Notes: generated from the sequence alone by a model not told the origin. A stretch of DNA of 64,000 bases from UTCHB3 sp002050155 (GCA_030584105.1 CP129491.1:2914001-2978000), one strand, 5' to 3'; positions 53,022 through 62,300 are shown, counted from the stretch's first letter. A program made the numbers and translations.

Positions 53022-53696
53022 TTAATTTGTTTTCTTAAGCAAAAATATGGGCAGCAGGCAGAAAAGGTTCGGGAACATACCGGTTAGAGTATCTTTCACG
53101 CTGTTGTTGTTCCAAACGGTCGAAAACTTTTCAATTTCCAGCCCTCCGGTTTGCTCAAGCAATTCTTTAAAGTCAGCGATAGAAAGCTGGTGAATATGCC
53201 CGGTGTTATACCATTTATAGCCGAAAATCATCGGTTGCGGCATCCTTCCTTTTAACAGCATATCTAAGCGATTTCTGTAAAACCCAAAATTCGGGAAAGA
53301 AATTATCAATTTCCGTGCAACTCGTTTCATCTCCTTGAGCAGCACTTCGGGATACATAACCATCTGAATCGTAACATTGCAGAGGGCATAGTCAAACTCG
53401 TTATCTCCAAAAGGCAGTCGTTCATCAATTTCCCCCATGATCACTTCGAGGCCTTTTTTTCGCGACATTTCAACTCCTGTTTCGGAAATTTCGATTCCAA
53501 CCGCACGGCTGCACTTCCCCTTATCATTCAGCAGCTGCAAGAGTGAGCCGTTTCCACAGCCAAGATCGAGCACTGCCCCGGTTTCGGTGATCATATTTGC
53601 AATTACGCCATATTCTTTGCGGTTCTCGGTTTCAATTCCGGTGTAGTCGTAGTTGCGGTTATCGTTATCTTGCGGGCTGTTAATGTCTTTTGGCAT
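53022..53696 (-). CDS. MetW-like class I SAM methyltransferase
   Basis: This 224-residue protein has motif I GAVLDLGCGNGSLLQLL, an acidic strand in AVGIEISETGVEMS, and the MetW-like block RKLIISFPNFGFYRNRLDML with GRMPQP and KWYNTGHIHQLSIADFKELL. It resembles MetW, which pairs with MetX in methionine synthesis, but no metX is adjacent. It lies at the upstream end of the sugar cluster, so it may act there instead. ATG 53696 is preferred to the upstream TTG. Confidence 0.78.
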   Translation of the reverse strand: MPKDINSPQDNDNRNYDYTGIETENRKEYGVIANMITETGAVLDLGCGNGSLLQLLNDKGKCSRAVGIEISETGVEMSRKKGLEVIMGEIDERLPFGDNEFDYALCNVTIQMVMYPEVLLKEMKRVARKLIISFPNFGFYRNRLDMLLKGRMPQPMIFGYKWYNTGHIHQLSIADFKELLEQTGGLEIEKFSTVWNNNSVKDTLTGMFPNLFCLLPIFLLKKTN

Positions 53697-53759
53697 CAAA
53701 GAAATTTAATTTAAAAAGTGAAATTTACGAAGAAACGGGGAGAAAAATCCCGTCGGTAT

Positions 53760-53842
53760 GCCCTGCACATCCATTTTGGGGCTGAACATCGCAGAACTGC
53801 CGGGGGATTGAGGGGCTTTGGTACGCCCTGCACATCCATTTT
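53760..53842. repeat. Two direct repeats 65 bp apart (dispersed family, locus B)
   Basis: GCCCTGCACATCCATTTT is at 53760 and 53825 and is preceded by GGTA(T/C) each time. Its reverse complement carries GGATGTGCAGGGCGT, the core of locus A at 39865-39962. Confidence 0.85.
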
Positions 53843-53932
53843 CGAAACTGAACCCTCCGTCTGCACCCCCACCGCCGGACATTAAAGGCACCAAATGTAA
53901 CGAAAAACATGGTATTATTTAGAATATCTGCT

Positions 53933-53940
53933 TACCTTTG
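53933..53940 (+). promoter_or_regulatory. Possible -7 box for the WD40-caspase gene
   Basis: TACCTTTG fits TAnnTTTG and overlaps an in-frame TTG at 53938. This would give a leader of about 120 nt before ATG 54067. No -33 box is clear. Confidence 0.3.
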
Positions 53941-54066
53941 CGGTATAAACTGTCGGTTTTCCCGGTAATATCAGATTTCAGCGATATCTTATTGCATAAC
54001 CAAAACATATCACGCAAGCAACCGGCAATAAATTCACTCAAAAAATCATTTTATTTAGTCGTTGTC

Positions 54067-56388
54067 ATGAAGAAAATTTTTCTCCTTTTTGCAATTATAC
54101 TCTTAACTGCACCGGTTCTTTCGCAGGAAGCAAAACTGAAAGTTGAACTAAAAAACACATCACAGGTTTTTTCGATGGCTGTTTCGCCCGATGGGAAGTG
54201 GTTAGCAACCGGAACTGTCGGCAAAGTTTTTCTTTGGGACCTTGAGGAAGGAAAGCTTGAACACTGCATCAACGGTTTGCTCTATCCTGTCGGAGCAATC
54301 GGCTTCACTAACAATTCAAAATCCTTGCTGCTTGGGATGGGGAACAACAATGTAGAGATGTGGGATATGGAAACGATGACCAAAGAAAAAACCTTCTTTG
54401 GGCATAATTACATGATTAAAGATTTGAAAGTGGCGCCTCAGGGGAAATATTTTGCCTCGCTTGACTATAAAAACGCCGTTATTCTGTGGGATATCAGCAA
54501 AGGAAAAGCTATTCGCGAGTTCGAGATTCCCTCCGGTTTTATATATAATATCAGTTTTTCACCCACCGGGAAAGAGCTGATTATCGGGCGGTTGGAAGGG
54601 GAAATACCTTTTGTTGACCTCGCTTCCGGCGAAACGGTGAAAACCCTTAACTCAAAGCGCTTCGGTGACGATGATTTCCGGACGGGGATAAACCCCGATA
54701 GCCTTTACATGCTCTCGGTAAACGGTAATTCACTGGGGAATGTGGTCGCTCGTGAGTTGGGAAAGGTAATTTCTTACCACTCGAAAATGATTATTATGTG
54801 GGATATCGCCTCAGGCAAGCAGGATAATTTTATGATGCTTGACATTAATCCATACGGGGGCGTTGTTTCAGGAAACAAGTTAGCACTACGAGCCGGGAAA
54901 GAAGTCCGTTTTATCGATCTGGAAAAGTGGGCTGTAATCGATTCGGCAAAAGTTACACCCGGCGATTACAACACTATAACCTGCGACCCGGAAGGCAAAT
55001 ATTTTATGACGGGCGAGATGGATGGCAGCGTTAAGTTCTTTGAAACCGCAACCGGAAAGCAGGCAATGTCGCTTTATGCTTTTGACACAACCGACTGGGC
55101 AGTCGTTACCCCCGACGGCTACTTCGATGCTTCGCTTGGTGCAATGGGGCTTCTGTATTATGTTGACGGTTTGGAAATAATTCCTTTGGAAGCAAATTTT
55201 GAAAAAGCTTATGCTCCCTCACTTTTCCGCACTGTGAAAGAGGGGAAAAAAGTGGGAAGTGCAGAGCCCGGTAAAGATATTTTAAGCAAAGGCTCAACAC
55301 CTCCATCAGTAAGTATGTCCGCCGAAAATGCCTCAAAAGTAAGCAAACTGCCCGAAGAAGTGGTTACTGCCACAATAACCAACGAAGGCGGGGGGATAGA
55401 TGAGGTGCGAATCTACCAAAACGGCAAACTGATTGATGTTAAATTTTTTAAAGATAGACAATTTGAAGAGGGGGATAAACTTCGGCTGAACTTCACCGCA
55501 GAGATGGTGCCGGGCAACAATATCTTCAAGGCAACTGCTTTCAGCAACGGGCGGCTTGAGGGGAAATCCCAACCGATTGTGATTAAGTACGACGCCCCAA
55601 AACCGGCTTCAACTCTCTACATCCTTGCTGCGGGGGTTGATAAATACGAGAACAGCAACTATAACCTTTCGTTCGCAAAGGCGGATGCCCAAGGGATTAT
55701 AGGTGCCTTTTCAGGGGGCGAAAACTCACTTTACAAAGAAGTTAAAGTTAAAGGTCTTTACGATGAAAACGCTACTATTAAAAACCTGCGCAAGGCTTTT
55801 GAGGAAATCGCCGCGGAAGCAAAACCCGAAGATATCTTCGTTTTCTACTTCTCGGGGCATGGTGCAACCGACGAGGATGAAGAAGGCAACCAAACCGACT
55901 TCTTTTTTATTCTCCATGAAGTGCAGCAGATTTACGGCGCTCCGTCGCTGCGCGACCCGTTTGCACTCACCGGGCAGGAGCTTAAAGAGTGGTCGCTTAA
56001 AATAAAGGCGCAGAAGCAGCTAATCCTTATTGACGCATGCCAGTCAGGGCAGGCACTTCAGCAGTTCGCAATGCGGGGGCCACAGGCTGAAAAGGCAATA
56101 ATCGAGCTTTCAAAAAGCCGCGGGCTTTATGTGATAGCCGCTTCCGAAGCGGAACAGACGGCTAAAGAGGTACGGGAATTGGGGCATGGTGTTTTCACAT
56201 GGTCGTTGATGGAAGGTTTGAAGTGCAACGCCGATTTCTTCGAGAAAGACGGTATAATTAATGTTAAAGAACTTAATCTTTACATGAACAAAAAAGTGAA
56301 AGAACTTGCACAGAAATATAACCTTACGCCACAACGCCCGGTAAGCTGGGAGTATATGAACGACTTTCCGGTTAAAGTGTGTGAATAA
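54067..56388 (+). CDS. Secreted WD40-repeat caspase-family (C14) peptidase
   Basis: From ATG 54067 this is 773 residues with a signal peptide (MKKIFLLFAIILLTAPVLSQ). The first 360 residues are WD40-like propeller blades (FSMAVSPDGKWLATGTVG, VEMWDMETM, AVILWDISKGK, IIMWDIASGK). A short Ig-like region follows. The caspase domain begins at YILAAGVDKYENSNYNLSFA. The dyad is intact: His598 in FVFYFSGHGAT and Cys658 in LILIDACQSG. Such fusions occur in Bacteroidota and cyanobacteria. The substrate is unknown. It is probably exported, so it acts outside the cytoplasm. Confidence 0.9.
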   Translation: MKKIFLLFAIILLTAPVLSQEAKLKVELKNTSQVFSMAVSPDGKWLATGTVGKVFLWDLEEGKLEHCINGLLYPVGAIGFTNNSKSLLLGMGNNNVEMWDMETMTKEKTFFGHNYMIKDLKVAPQGKYFASLDYKNAVILWDISKGKAIREFEIPSGFIYNISFSPTGKELIIGRLEGEIPFVDLASGETVKTLNSKRFGDDDFRTGINPDSLYMLSVNGNSLGNVVARELGKVISYHSKMIIMWDIASGKQDNFMMLDINPYGGVVSGNKLALRAGKEVRFIDLEKWAVIDSAKVTPGDYNTITCDPEGKYFMTGEMDGSVKFFETATGKQAMSLYAFDTTDWAVVTPDGYFDASLGAMGLLYYVDGLEIIPLEANFEKAYAPSLFRTVKEGKKVGSAEPGKDILSKGSTPPSVSMSAENASKVSKLPEEVVTATITNEGGGIDEVRIYQNGKLIDVKFFKDRQFEEGDKLRLNFTAEMVPGNNIFKATAFSNGRLEGKSQPIVIKYDAPKPASTLYILAAGVDKYENSNYNLSFAKADAQGIIGAFSGGENSLYKEVKVKGLYDENATIKNLRKAFEEIAAEAKPEDIFVFYFSGHGATDEDEEGNQTDFFFILHEVQQIYGAPSLRDPFALTGQELKEWSLKIKAQKQLILIDACQSGQALQQFAMRGPQAEKAIIELSKSRGLYVIAASEAEQTAKEVRELGHGVFTWSLMEGLKCNADFFEKDGIINVKELNLYMNKKVKELAQKYNLTPQRPVSWEYMNDFPVKVCE

Positions 56389-56396
56389 AGAAAAAA

Positions 56397-56428
56397 TTTG
56401 CTGATTCCGTTGCAATTCCGTATTTTTG
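56397..56428 (+). promoter_or_regulatory. Bacteroidota-type promoter for the 54-residue gene
   Basis: TTTG (56397-56400) is followed after 20 bp by TATTTTTG (56421-56428), matching the TTTG-N17-23-TAnnTTTG pattern. The start codon is 28 bp downstream with GGAGAAG between. Confidence 0.6.
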
Positions 56429-56455
56429 TGGTCTTGATAATTGGAGAAGTAAAAA

Positions 56456-56620
56456 ATGGCTAAAACACAAACCTTTGGAGATAAAGCCAGAGGAAAGAAA
56501 AAAGAGTCACACACCTCGGTAAAGATTATTAAAGCGGTAAAATCCGACAAGGGTTCCGTAAAGTTTAACGAAAAATTTGTTAAGCTTGATGATATAGCCA
56601 AGGTAACTGACATAAAATAA
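56456..56620 (+). CDS. Small basic protein of 54 residues
   Basis: I found this frame by hand. It starts at ATG 56456 after GGAGAAG, begins MAKTQTFGDKARGKKKES, continues SVKIIKAVKSDKGSVKFNEK, and ends at TAA 56620. It has its own consensus promoter and terminator, which argues that it is real. The basic N-terminus and the KVIKMVKSPKTG-like centre recall the small DUF4295 proteins of Bacteroidota, but the match is loose. A nucleic-acid or ribosome-associated role is possible. Confidence 0.75.
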   Translation: MAKTQTFGDKARGKKKESHTSVKIIKAVKSDKGSVKFNEKFVKLDDIAKVTDIK

Positions 56621-56626
56621 GTTTTG

Positions 56627-56661
56627 AAAAGCGCCCGAACCCACAAAGGCGCTTTTTTTAT
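56627..56661 (+). terminator. Terminator after the 54-residue gene
   Basis: AAAAGCGCC (56627) and GGCGCTTTT (56648) form a 9-bp stem followed by TTTTT. Confidence 0.85.
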
Positions 56662-56865
56662 ATAAAACGATTACACCAAAAATTAATCAAAAAAATTCAT
56701 AAATTGCGCCTCACTCTTTCTGTTGTTTAGCAGATTCGTTATGTCAGCAAGCGGCACCCGGATATGCTGCTTATCACACATCCAAAATTTTCAAGGAACA
56801 ACATCTATTGGCAGAATGTAGAATTGTTAAACAATTTGAATTTTAATCAACCGGAGAAACAAACA

Positions 56866-58671
56866 ATGAAAACAACCTTTAACTTTTTTTCAACAATTCT
56901 TGTTGCAATTTTATTTGTATCATTCATCTCGACCGACACTTCGGCACAGAGAAAAAAGAATGAAGCCGATATAAACTGGGATAGTGTTGCGCAGGCAACC
57001 TACGGAAAAGCCGTTTACGGAACCCCACAAAACAAAATGGTTGACGAAGTGGCAAAAGTTTTGAATAAAGCTGCCGGGCTTTCAGGCTCGAGTGCAATCC
57101 ACTTCAAACTTATCAAGAACGAAGAAATTAACGCCTTCGCTTATATTAACGACAGTATCTATGTCCACACCGGGCTGTTCAAATCATTAAATAACAGTAT
57201 CGATCAGTTGGCTTTTGTTCTTGGGCACGAACTTGCACATGTTCTTATGAGGCACCCGGCAAAAACTGACGAGTTCATGAAGAAAAATCCGAACGCTACT
57301 GAAGCACAATTGTTGCAACTGAGCCGCGATCAGGAGTTTGAAGCTGATAAATACGCGGTGCTCTACACTATGCGAGCCGGATACTCGCCACTCGGTGGTA
57401 TTGAATGGTTCAACTATATGACCAATACAGGTGCTGAATACACACCACACACAATGAATTATGTTACACACCCGAACTTCACTTCAAGGGTTGTGGAAGT
57501 ATTCAAACACATTGCAACTTATTATGAATATGCAAGAAATTTTGAGTTTGGCTTAATTTATCTTAACGACGGCGACTATAAGAACTCGATTGCGTCGTTC
57601 AACAAATTTCTTTCTGCATACCCGAACTTCAAAGAAGGCTACAACAACTTAGCCGTTGCAATTCTTTCGCAGAAAATTAATCAGAATGGAATTAAACTTG
57701 AAGTGTTGCTGCCGATGATGGTATCGAAAGTTGATTTCTTCACCAACATTTTCACTGTTAACACCAAAAGAGGTGAGTATAATCTGAAGAGTTCCGAACT
57801 TACTGACGCCGTTAAAGCGCTTAACAAAGCGGTGGAACTTGACCCGAATTATACCCAGGCATACCTTAACTTAGCGATTCTGAACACGCTTACCAAAAAC
57901 ATCAAATCGGCTACCGAAGCTGTTGCTCAGGCTGAAAAAGTATCGCCGAAATCGTACGAAGTTATGATTACAAAAGGCTTCTTACAGATCGAACAGAATA
58001 AATTCAAAGAAGCTGCCGCTATTTTCAAAAATGCCATGACTGCTGACCCTTCAAGACCCGAAGCGCTTTACAACATGGCTTTAGCCTACACCTTCGGTCA
58101 GATGAAAAATGAAGCTATAAGCACATGGAAAAGCTTCCTCAGCAAATTCAAAGATACATACTATGCAGGTGAAGCTCAGAAGAAACTTGATGTGCTTGAA
58201 GGCAAAAAAGCTCCGCAGTCGGACAAAAAGGACACCCCTGCACCAAGCAGCAACAGACCTCAGACACGGGAAAGGAACAAAGCTAAAGCCGCCGTTGCAG
58301 GTAGTGAAGTTTCGATGGCAGGTATTTCTGTTGGGATGAGTTCTGACGAAGTGCTGAGAAAACTTAAACTCCCGACTACTGAAGACAGCGATGCTTATGG
58401 TCCTTTCTGGATATATTCAACTCCGAACTTAGTTATTTACTTCGACCAGAACAACACCGTTACCAGTGTAACCACTTACGACCCGACTGCTAAGATTTCT
58501 TTACAGGGGAAAACAATCGGTGTGAACACATCAATCGAAGATTTGAAGGCTCTTCTCGGTGAACCTGATTATATGGATGAATTTTCAGGCGACCTGCAGT
58601 TAATTTTTGAGAAGTACGGAATTATCGCCTACATTCAGGACGGTTTGGTCGGTGGGTTAATAATTTATTAA
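56866..58671 (+). CDS. Secreted M48 metallopeptidase with TPR repeats and SmpA-like tail
   Basis: From ATG 56866 (after CCGGAGAAAC) this is 601 residues. A signal peptide (residues 1-27) is followed by an M48 domain with zinc motif HELAHVLMRH (H121, E122, H125) and the third ligand in DQEFEADKYAV. TPR-like helices span about 215-440 (YKNSIASFNKFLSAYPNFKE; ALNKAVELDPNYTQAYLNLA). A Lys/Pro/Ser linker precedes two C-terminal modules, GISVGMSSDEVLRKLKLP and TIGVNTSIEDLKALLGEPDY, which resemble the SmpA/OmlA lipoprotein fold. The first part is BepA-like, so envelope protein quality control is likely. The tail is unusual for BepA. Confidence 0.9.
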   Translation: MKTTFNFFSTILVAILFVSFISTDTSAQRKKNEADINWDSVAQATYGKAVYGTPQNKMVDEVAKVLNKAAGLSGSSAIHFKLIKNEEINAFAYINDSIYVHTGLFKSLNNSIDQLAFVLGHELAHVLMRHPAKTDEFMKKNPNATEAQLLQLSRDQEFEADKYAVLYTMRAGYSPLGGIEWFNYMTNTGAEYTPHTMNYVTHPNFTSRVVEVFKHIATYYEYARNFEFGLIYLNDGDYKNSIASFNKFLSAYPNFKEGYNNLAVAILSQKINQNGIKLEVLLPMMVSKVDFFTNIFTVNTKRGEYNLKSSELTDAVKALNKAVELDPNYTQAYLNLAILNTLTKNIKSATEAVAQAEKVSPKSYEVMITKGFLQIEQNKFKEAAAIFKNAMTADPSRPEALYNMALAYTFGQMKNEAISTWKSFLSKFKDTYYAGEAQKKLDVLEGKKAPQSDKKDTPAPSSNRPQTRERNKAKAAVAGSEVSMAGISVGMSSDEVLRKLKLPTTEDSDAYGPFWIYSTPNLVIYFDQNNTVTSVTTYDPTAKISLQGKTIGVNTSIEDLKALLGEPDYMDEFSGDLQLIFEKYGIIAYIQDGLVGGLIIY

Positions 58672-59120
58672 TCTGATTAGTTTTGTTAGTTTGATTAGCT
58701 GTAATAGTTTGATTAGCTGTAATAGTTGGATGGGCAAGAGTTAGAGTATTACAAAAAATAGTTAATTCTTTTGACAGATAAAAATTAAAGTTTGGTGGTA
58801 AGAATTACAGTTGAGAGATTCGAATTAAGGTTGCCGGATAAAACTTACAGTTTGCCGATAAAAAATAAGGTTAATAAATCCGAACTAAGGTTGCCGGATA
58901 AAACTGAAGCCTACAATCTAAATAAACTGCTAAACTTTTAATCAAGATTTCCCGGTTTGAAAAAATAGAGGCTGCCTCGAAAGGGGCAGCCTTTTTTTAT
59001 TATAAATATGTGAGTTGTTGGTCGAACGGGATTTTCGATATTAAAATTATAGTGTTGTTCACAAGTTGAATGATTTGTCGGGTTAGAGAGGAGAAAGAGA
59101 GTAAAATCGCCGGATTTGAA
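58672..59120. repeat. Gap before the CRISPR array with direct repeats
   Basis: No gene is seen. TTTGATTAGCTGTAATAG occurs twice near 58691-58728. TAAGGTTGCCGGATAAAACT occurs at 58826 and 58886 (60 bp apart), each preceded by a GAATT/GAACT variant. A terminator follows. Confidence 0.8.
58969..58998 (+). terminator. Terminator between the M48 gene and the CRISPR array
   Basis: AGGCTGCC and GGCAGCCT form an 8-bp stem with a T-run after it. The stem core is the same as in the terminator at 23250-23280. Confidence 0.8.
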
Positions 59121-59339
59121 GTTTATTAAATATTGCTTTACGGGATTATTGTTTGGCAGGCAGAGGTGCCTCAGAAATCCCGTCTCACGAATGTGGTTAC
59201 ATACCCTGTTCTGCCGGATTATGCTTTTGGAGCAATTTTTGGTGTCACGATGGCGATTATAGGAAGGGTTTCAATCCTTGTTTTGCCGGATCATGCTTTT
59301 GAAGTCTTTTGGGATTGTCTAAATAGGTAGTATGCAGGA
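59121..59339 (-). CRISPR. Trailer end of the array: three variant repeats
   Basis: Going left from the consensus, the repeat at 59268-59304 has 2 changes (GCCGGATC for GATGGATC) and the one at 59196-59232 has about 9. A 39-bp sequence at 59121-59159 is recognisable mainly in its right half (CGGGATTATTGTTTGGCAG). Intervals are 36, 35 and 35 bp, which are spacer-sized. This marks the leader-distal end. Confidence 0.8.
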
Positions 59340-62300
59340 GTTTCAATCCTTGTTTTGATGGATCATGCTTTTGAAGCCGGGTTCGGTGCTATCTTCCACA
59401 CCTCAAATACCTTGTTTCAATCCTTGTTTTGATGGATCATGCTTTTGAAGCGGAGGTAATTATTGCGGTAAGCCAATATCTGCGGTTTCAATCCTTGTTT
59501 TGATGGATCATGCTTTTGAAGACGATGATATGTGCCCCGCTTATTGAGCAGGCGGCAGTTTCAATCCTTGTTTTGATGGATCATGCTTTTGAAGATAGGA
59601 GAGAAAAAATTATTCCATGAATACATAAAGTTTCAATCCTTGTTTTGATGGATCATGCTTTTGAAGTTTGTTTCCCACCCAATTATATTAATGAAGTAAT
59701 TGTTTCAATCCTTGTTTTGATGGATCATGCTTTTGAAGCACAAGAAAAGAGAGAAAACCTCTTAACCTGGAAGTTTCAATCCTTGTTTTGATGGATCATG
59801 CTTTTGAAGGCGACGATCGCAATCTCATTGGCTGAACCGCCGTAATGTTTCAATCCTTGTTTTGATGGATCATGCTTTTGAAGTCTAACAGTAAATATAA
59901 CACATTTGCAAATACAAGTGTTTCAATCCTTGTTTTGATGGATCATGCTTTTGAAGCTTCCACTCCGTCAGGAATAATTACATTCAGTGTGGGTTTCAAT
60001 CCTTGTTTTGATGGATCATGCTTTTGAAGCTCCTTCTCCTGTTTCCATTCCTCTTGACCCATCTCGTTTCAATCCTTGTTTTGATGGATCATGCTTTTGA
60101 AGAATGTGAAACCTTTCCGGCACTTCCTGGAAATCAGTTTCAATCCTTGTTTTGATGGATCATGCTTTTGAAGATGGTATCAAATCTGAATCTCCGAAAA
60201 GAGTTCGAGTTTCAATCCTTGTTTTGATGGATCATGCTTTTGAAGTTGCGTCGAACCCTATTGGCATTTGTATCATGTACAGTTTCAATCCTTGTTTTGA
60301 TGGATCATGCTTTTGAAGATGATTCGCCTGTTTTTCAGGTCGGAAGATACTACTAGTTTCAATCCTTGTTTTGATGGATCATGCTTTTGAAGTTTGTCTG
60401 ATTATTATGGCATTCCCACTTTTATTAATGTTTCAATCCTTGTTTTGATGGATCATGCTTTTGAAGATTAATAGACTATGTAATTGAATTAACATTTGTT
60501 GTGTTTCAATCCTTGTTTTGATGGATCATGCTTTTGAAGCCCGGTGTGTGGTACGGTGTACCGGTGTGCTATAGGTTTCAATCCTTGTTTTGATGGATCA
60601 TGCTTTTGAAGAATACAGCCGCAAACTTGCAGCTGCTTCGTTCATAGTTTCAATCCTTGTTTTGATGGATCATGCTTTTGAAGAATACAGCCGCAAACTT
60701 GCAGCTGCTTCGTTCATAGTTTCAATCCTTGTTTTGATGGATCATGCTTTTGAAGTTTCGCTGATCACTTTGACGGCGAAAAAACCCTAGTTTCAATCCT
60801 TGTTTTGATGGATCATGCTTTTGAAGCGATGCCCGGGAGCTTAAGGGGGTAATCGCGGAGCGTGTTTCAATCCTTGTTTTGATGGATCATGCTTTTGAAG
60901 GTATAGTATGCCCGCCGTATGGTACGGTGTGCCCGGTTTCAATCCTTGTTTTGATGGATCATGCTTTTGAAGTCAAGGGAGTCAGGGAAATAGAAGAAAT
61001 AGTAAAAAGTTTCAATCCTTGTTTTGATGGATCATGCTTTTGAAGTAAAATGGTACATGGATTTTTGCGTTAAAATATTTTAGTTTCAATCCTTGTTTTG
61101 ATGGATCATGCTTTTGAAGCAATGAGAGATCAACTACTTCAATGGTTTGAAGAAATGTTTCAATCCTTGTTTTGATGGATCATGCTTTTGAAGCAGTGAT
61201 AAAAAAATAAATGAATTTAACATTGAAAGTTTCAATCCTTGTTTTGATGGATCATGCTTTTGAAGTTATTATGTGCCTGATAATCATCCCGCCAGTATGA
61301 GTTTCAATCCTTGTTTTGATGGATCATGCTTTTGAAGTACGGGGATCAGGATGCCCTGGATGAGATATTGTGGAAGTTTCAATCCTTGTTTTGATGGATC
61401 ATGCTTTTGAAGATGAGCGGTGGAACTTATAAATATTACAATGTTGAGTTTCAATCCTTGTTTTGATGGATCATGCTTTTGAAGTAGTTAATTGGTTAGC
61501 CATATATAACAATATGCTTAGTTTCAATCCTTGTTTTGATGGATCATGCTTTTGAAGTATGCGATGAGTGCTACGAAAAATTTGTCCACTCAGTTTCAAT
61601 CCTTGTTTTGATGGATCATGCTTTTGAAGAAGTTGCAGGATATATAAAGATATTGATGAAATTGGTTTCAATCCTTGTTTTGATGGATCATGCTTTTGAA
61701 GCGGGGATCAGGATGCCCTGGATGAGATATTATGGAAGTTTCAATCCTTGTTTTGATGGATCATGCTTTTGAAGTGTAGAGGGCGAAAATTTCAACCCTA
61801 TAGAAATAAGTTTCAATCCTTGTTTTGATGGATCATGCTTTTGAAGACGATACAACCCGCGAAATATCCATAAATTTTCCGGTTTCAATCCTTGTTTTGA
61901 TGGATCATGCTTTTGAAGTTTTTCATTTACCGATATTTTTATCTTTGGGGATAAGTTTCAATCCTTGTTTTGATGGATCATGCTTTTGAAGCTATCGTAG
62001 TTTGCGTGAATTTATGCGAAAAACACTGTTTCAATCCTTGTTTTGATGGATCATGCTTTTGAAGTAAACGGGCACGGTTATTCAAACGGGCAAATTTTGG
62101 TTTCAATCCTTGTTTTGATGGATCATGCTTTTGAAGTGTTGTTTGAAATTTTCAAATTTTCTGATGTAAATATAGTTTCAATCCTTGTTTTGATGGATCA
62201 TGCTTTTGAAGTTTTAGTAGGAACTCTCGTCAAGCGGGAGATCCTCGTTTCAATCCTTGTTTTGATGGATCATGCTTTTGAAGGATAAGCGGGGTGTTTT

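Noticed and set aside
54067..58671. The caspase and M48 genes as CRISPR-linked effectors
   Set aside because: They lie at the trailer end behind a terminator, encode exported proteins, and lack CHAT/TPR-CHAT or CARF/SAVED domains expected of CRISPR-associated proteases.
60590..62288. Open frames reading FNPCFDGSCF- or LVLMDHAFE-like repeats
   Set aside because: These are CRISPR repeats translated by chance and are not proteins.
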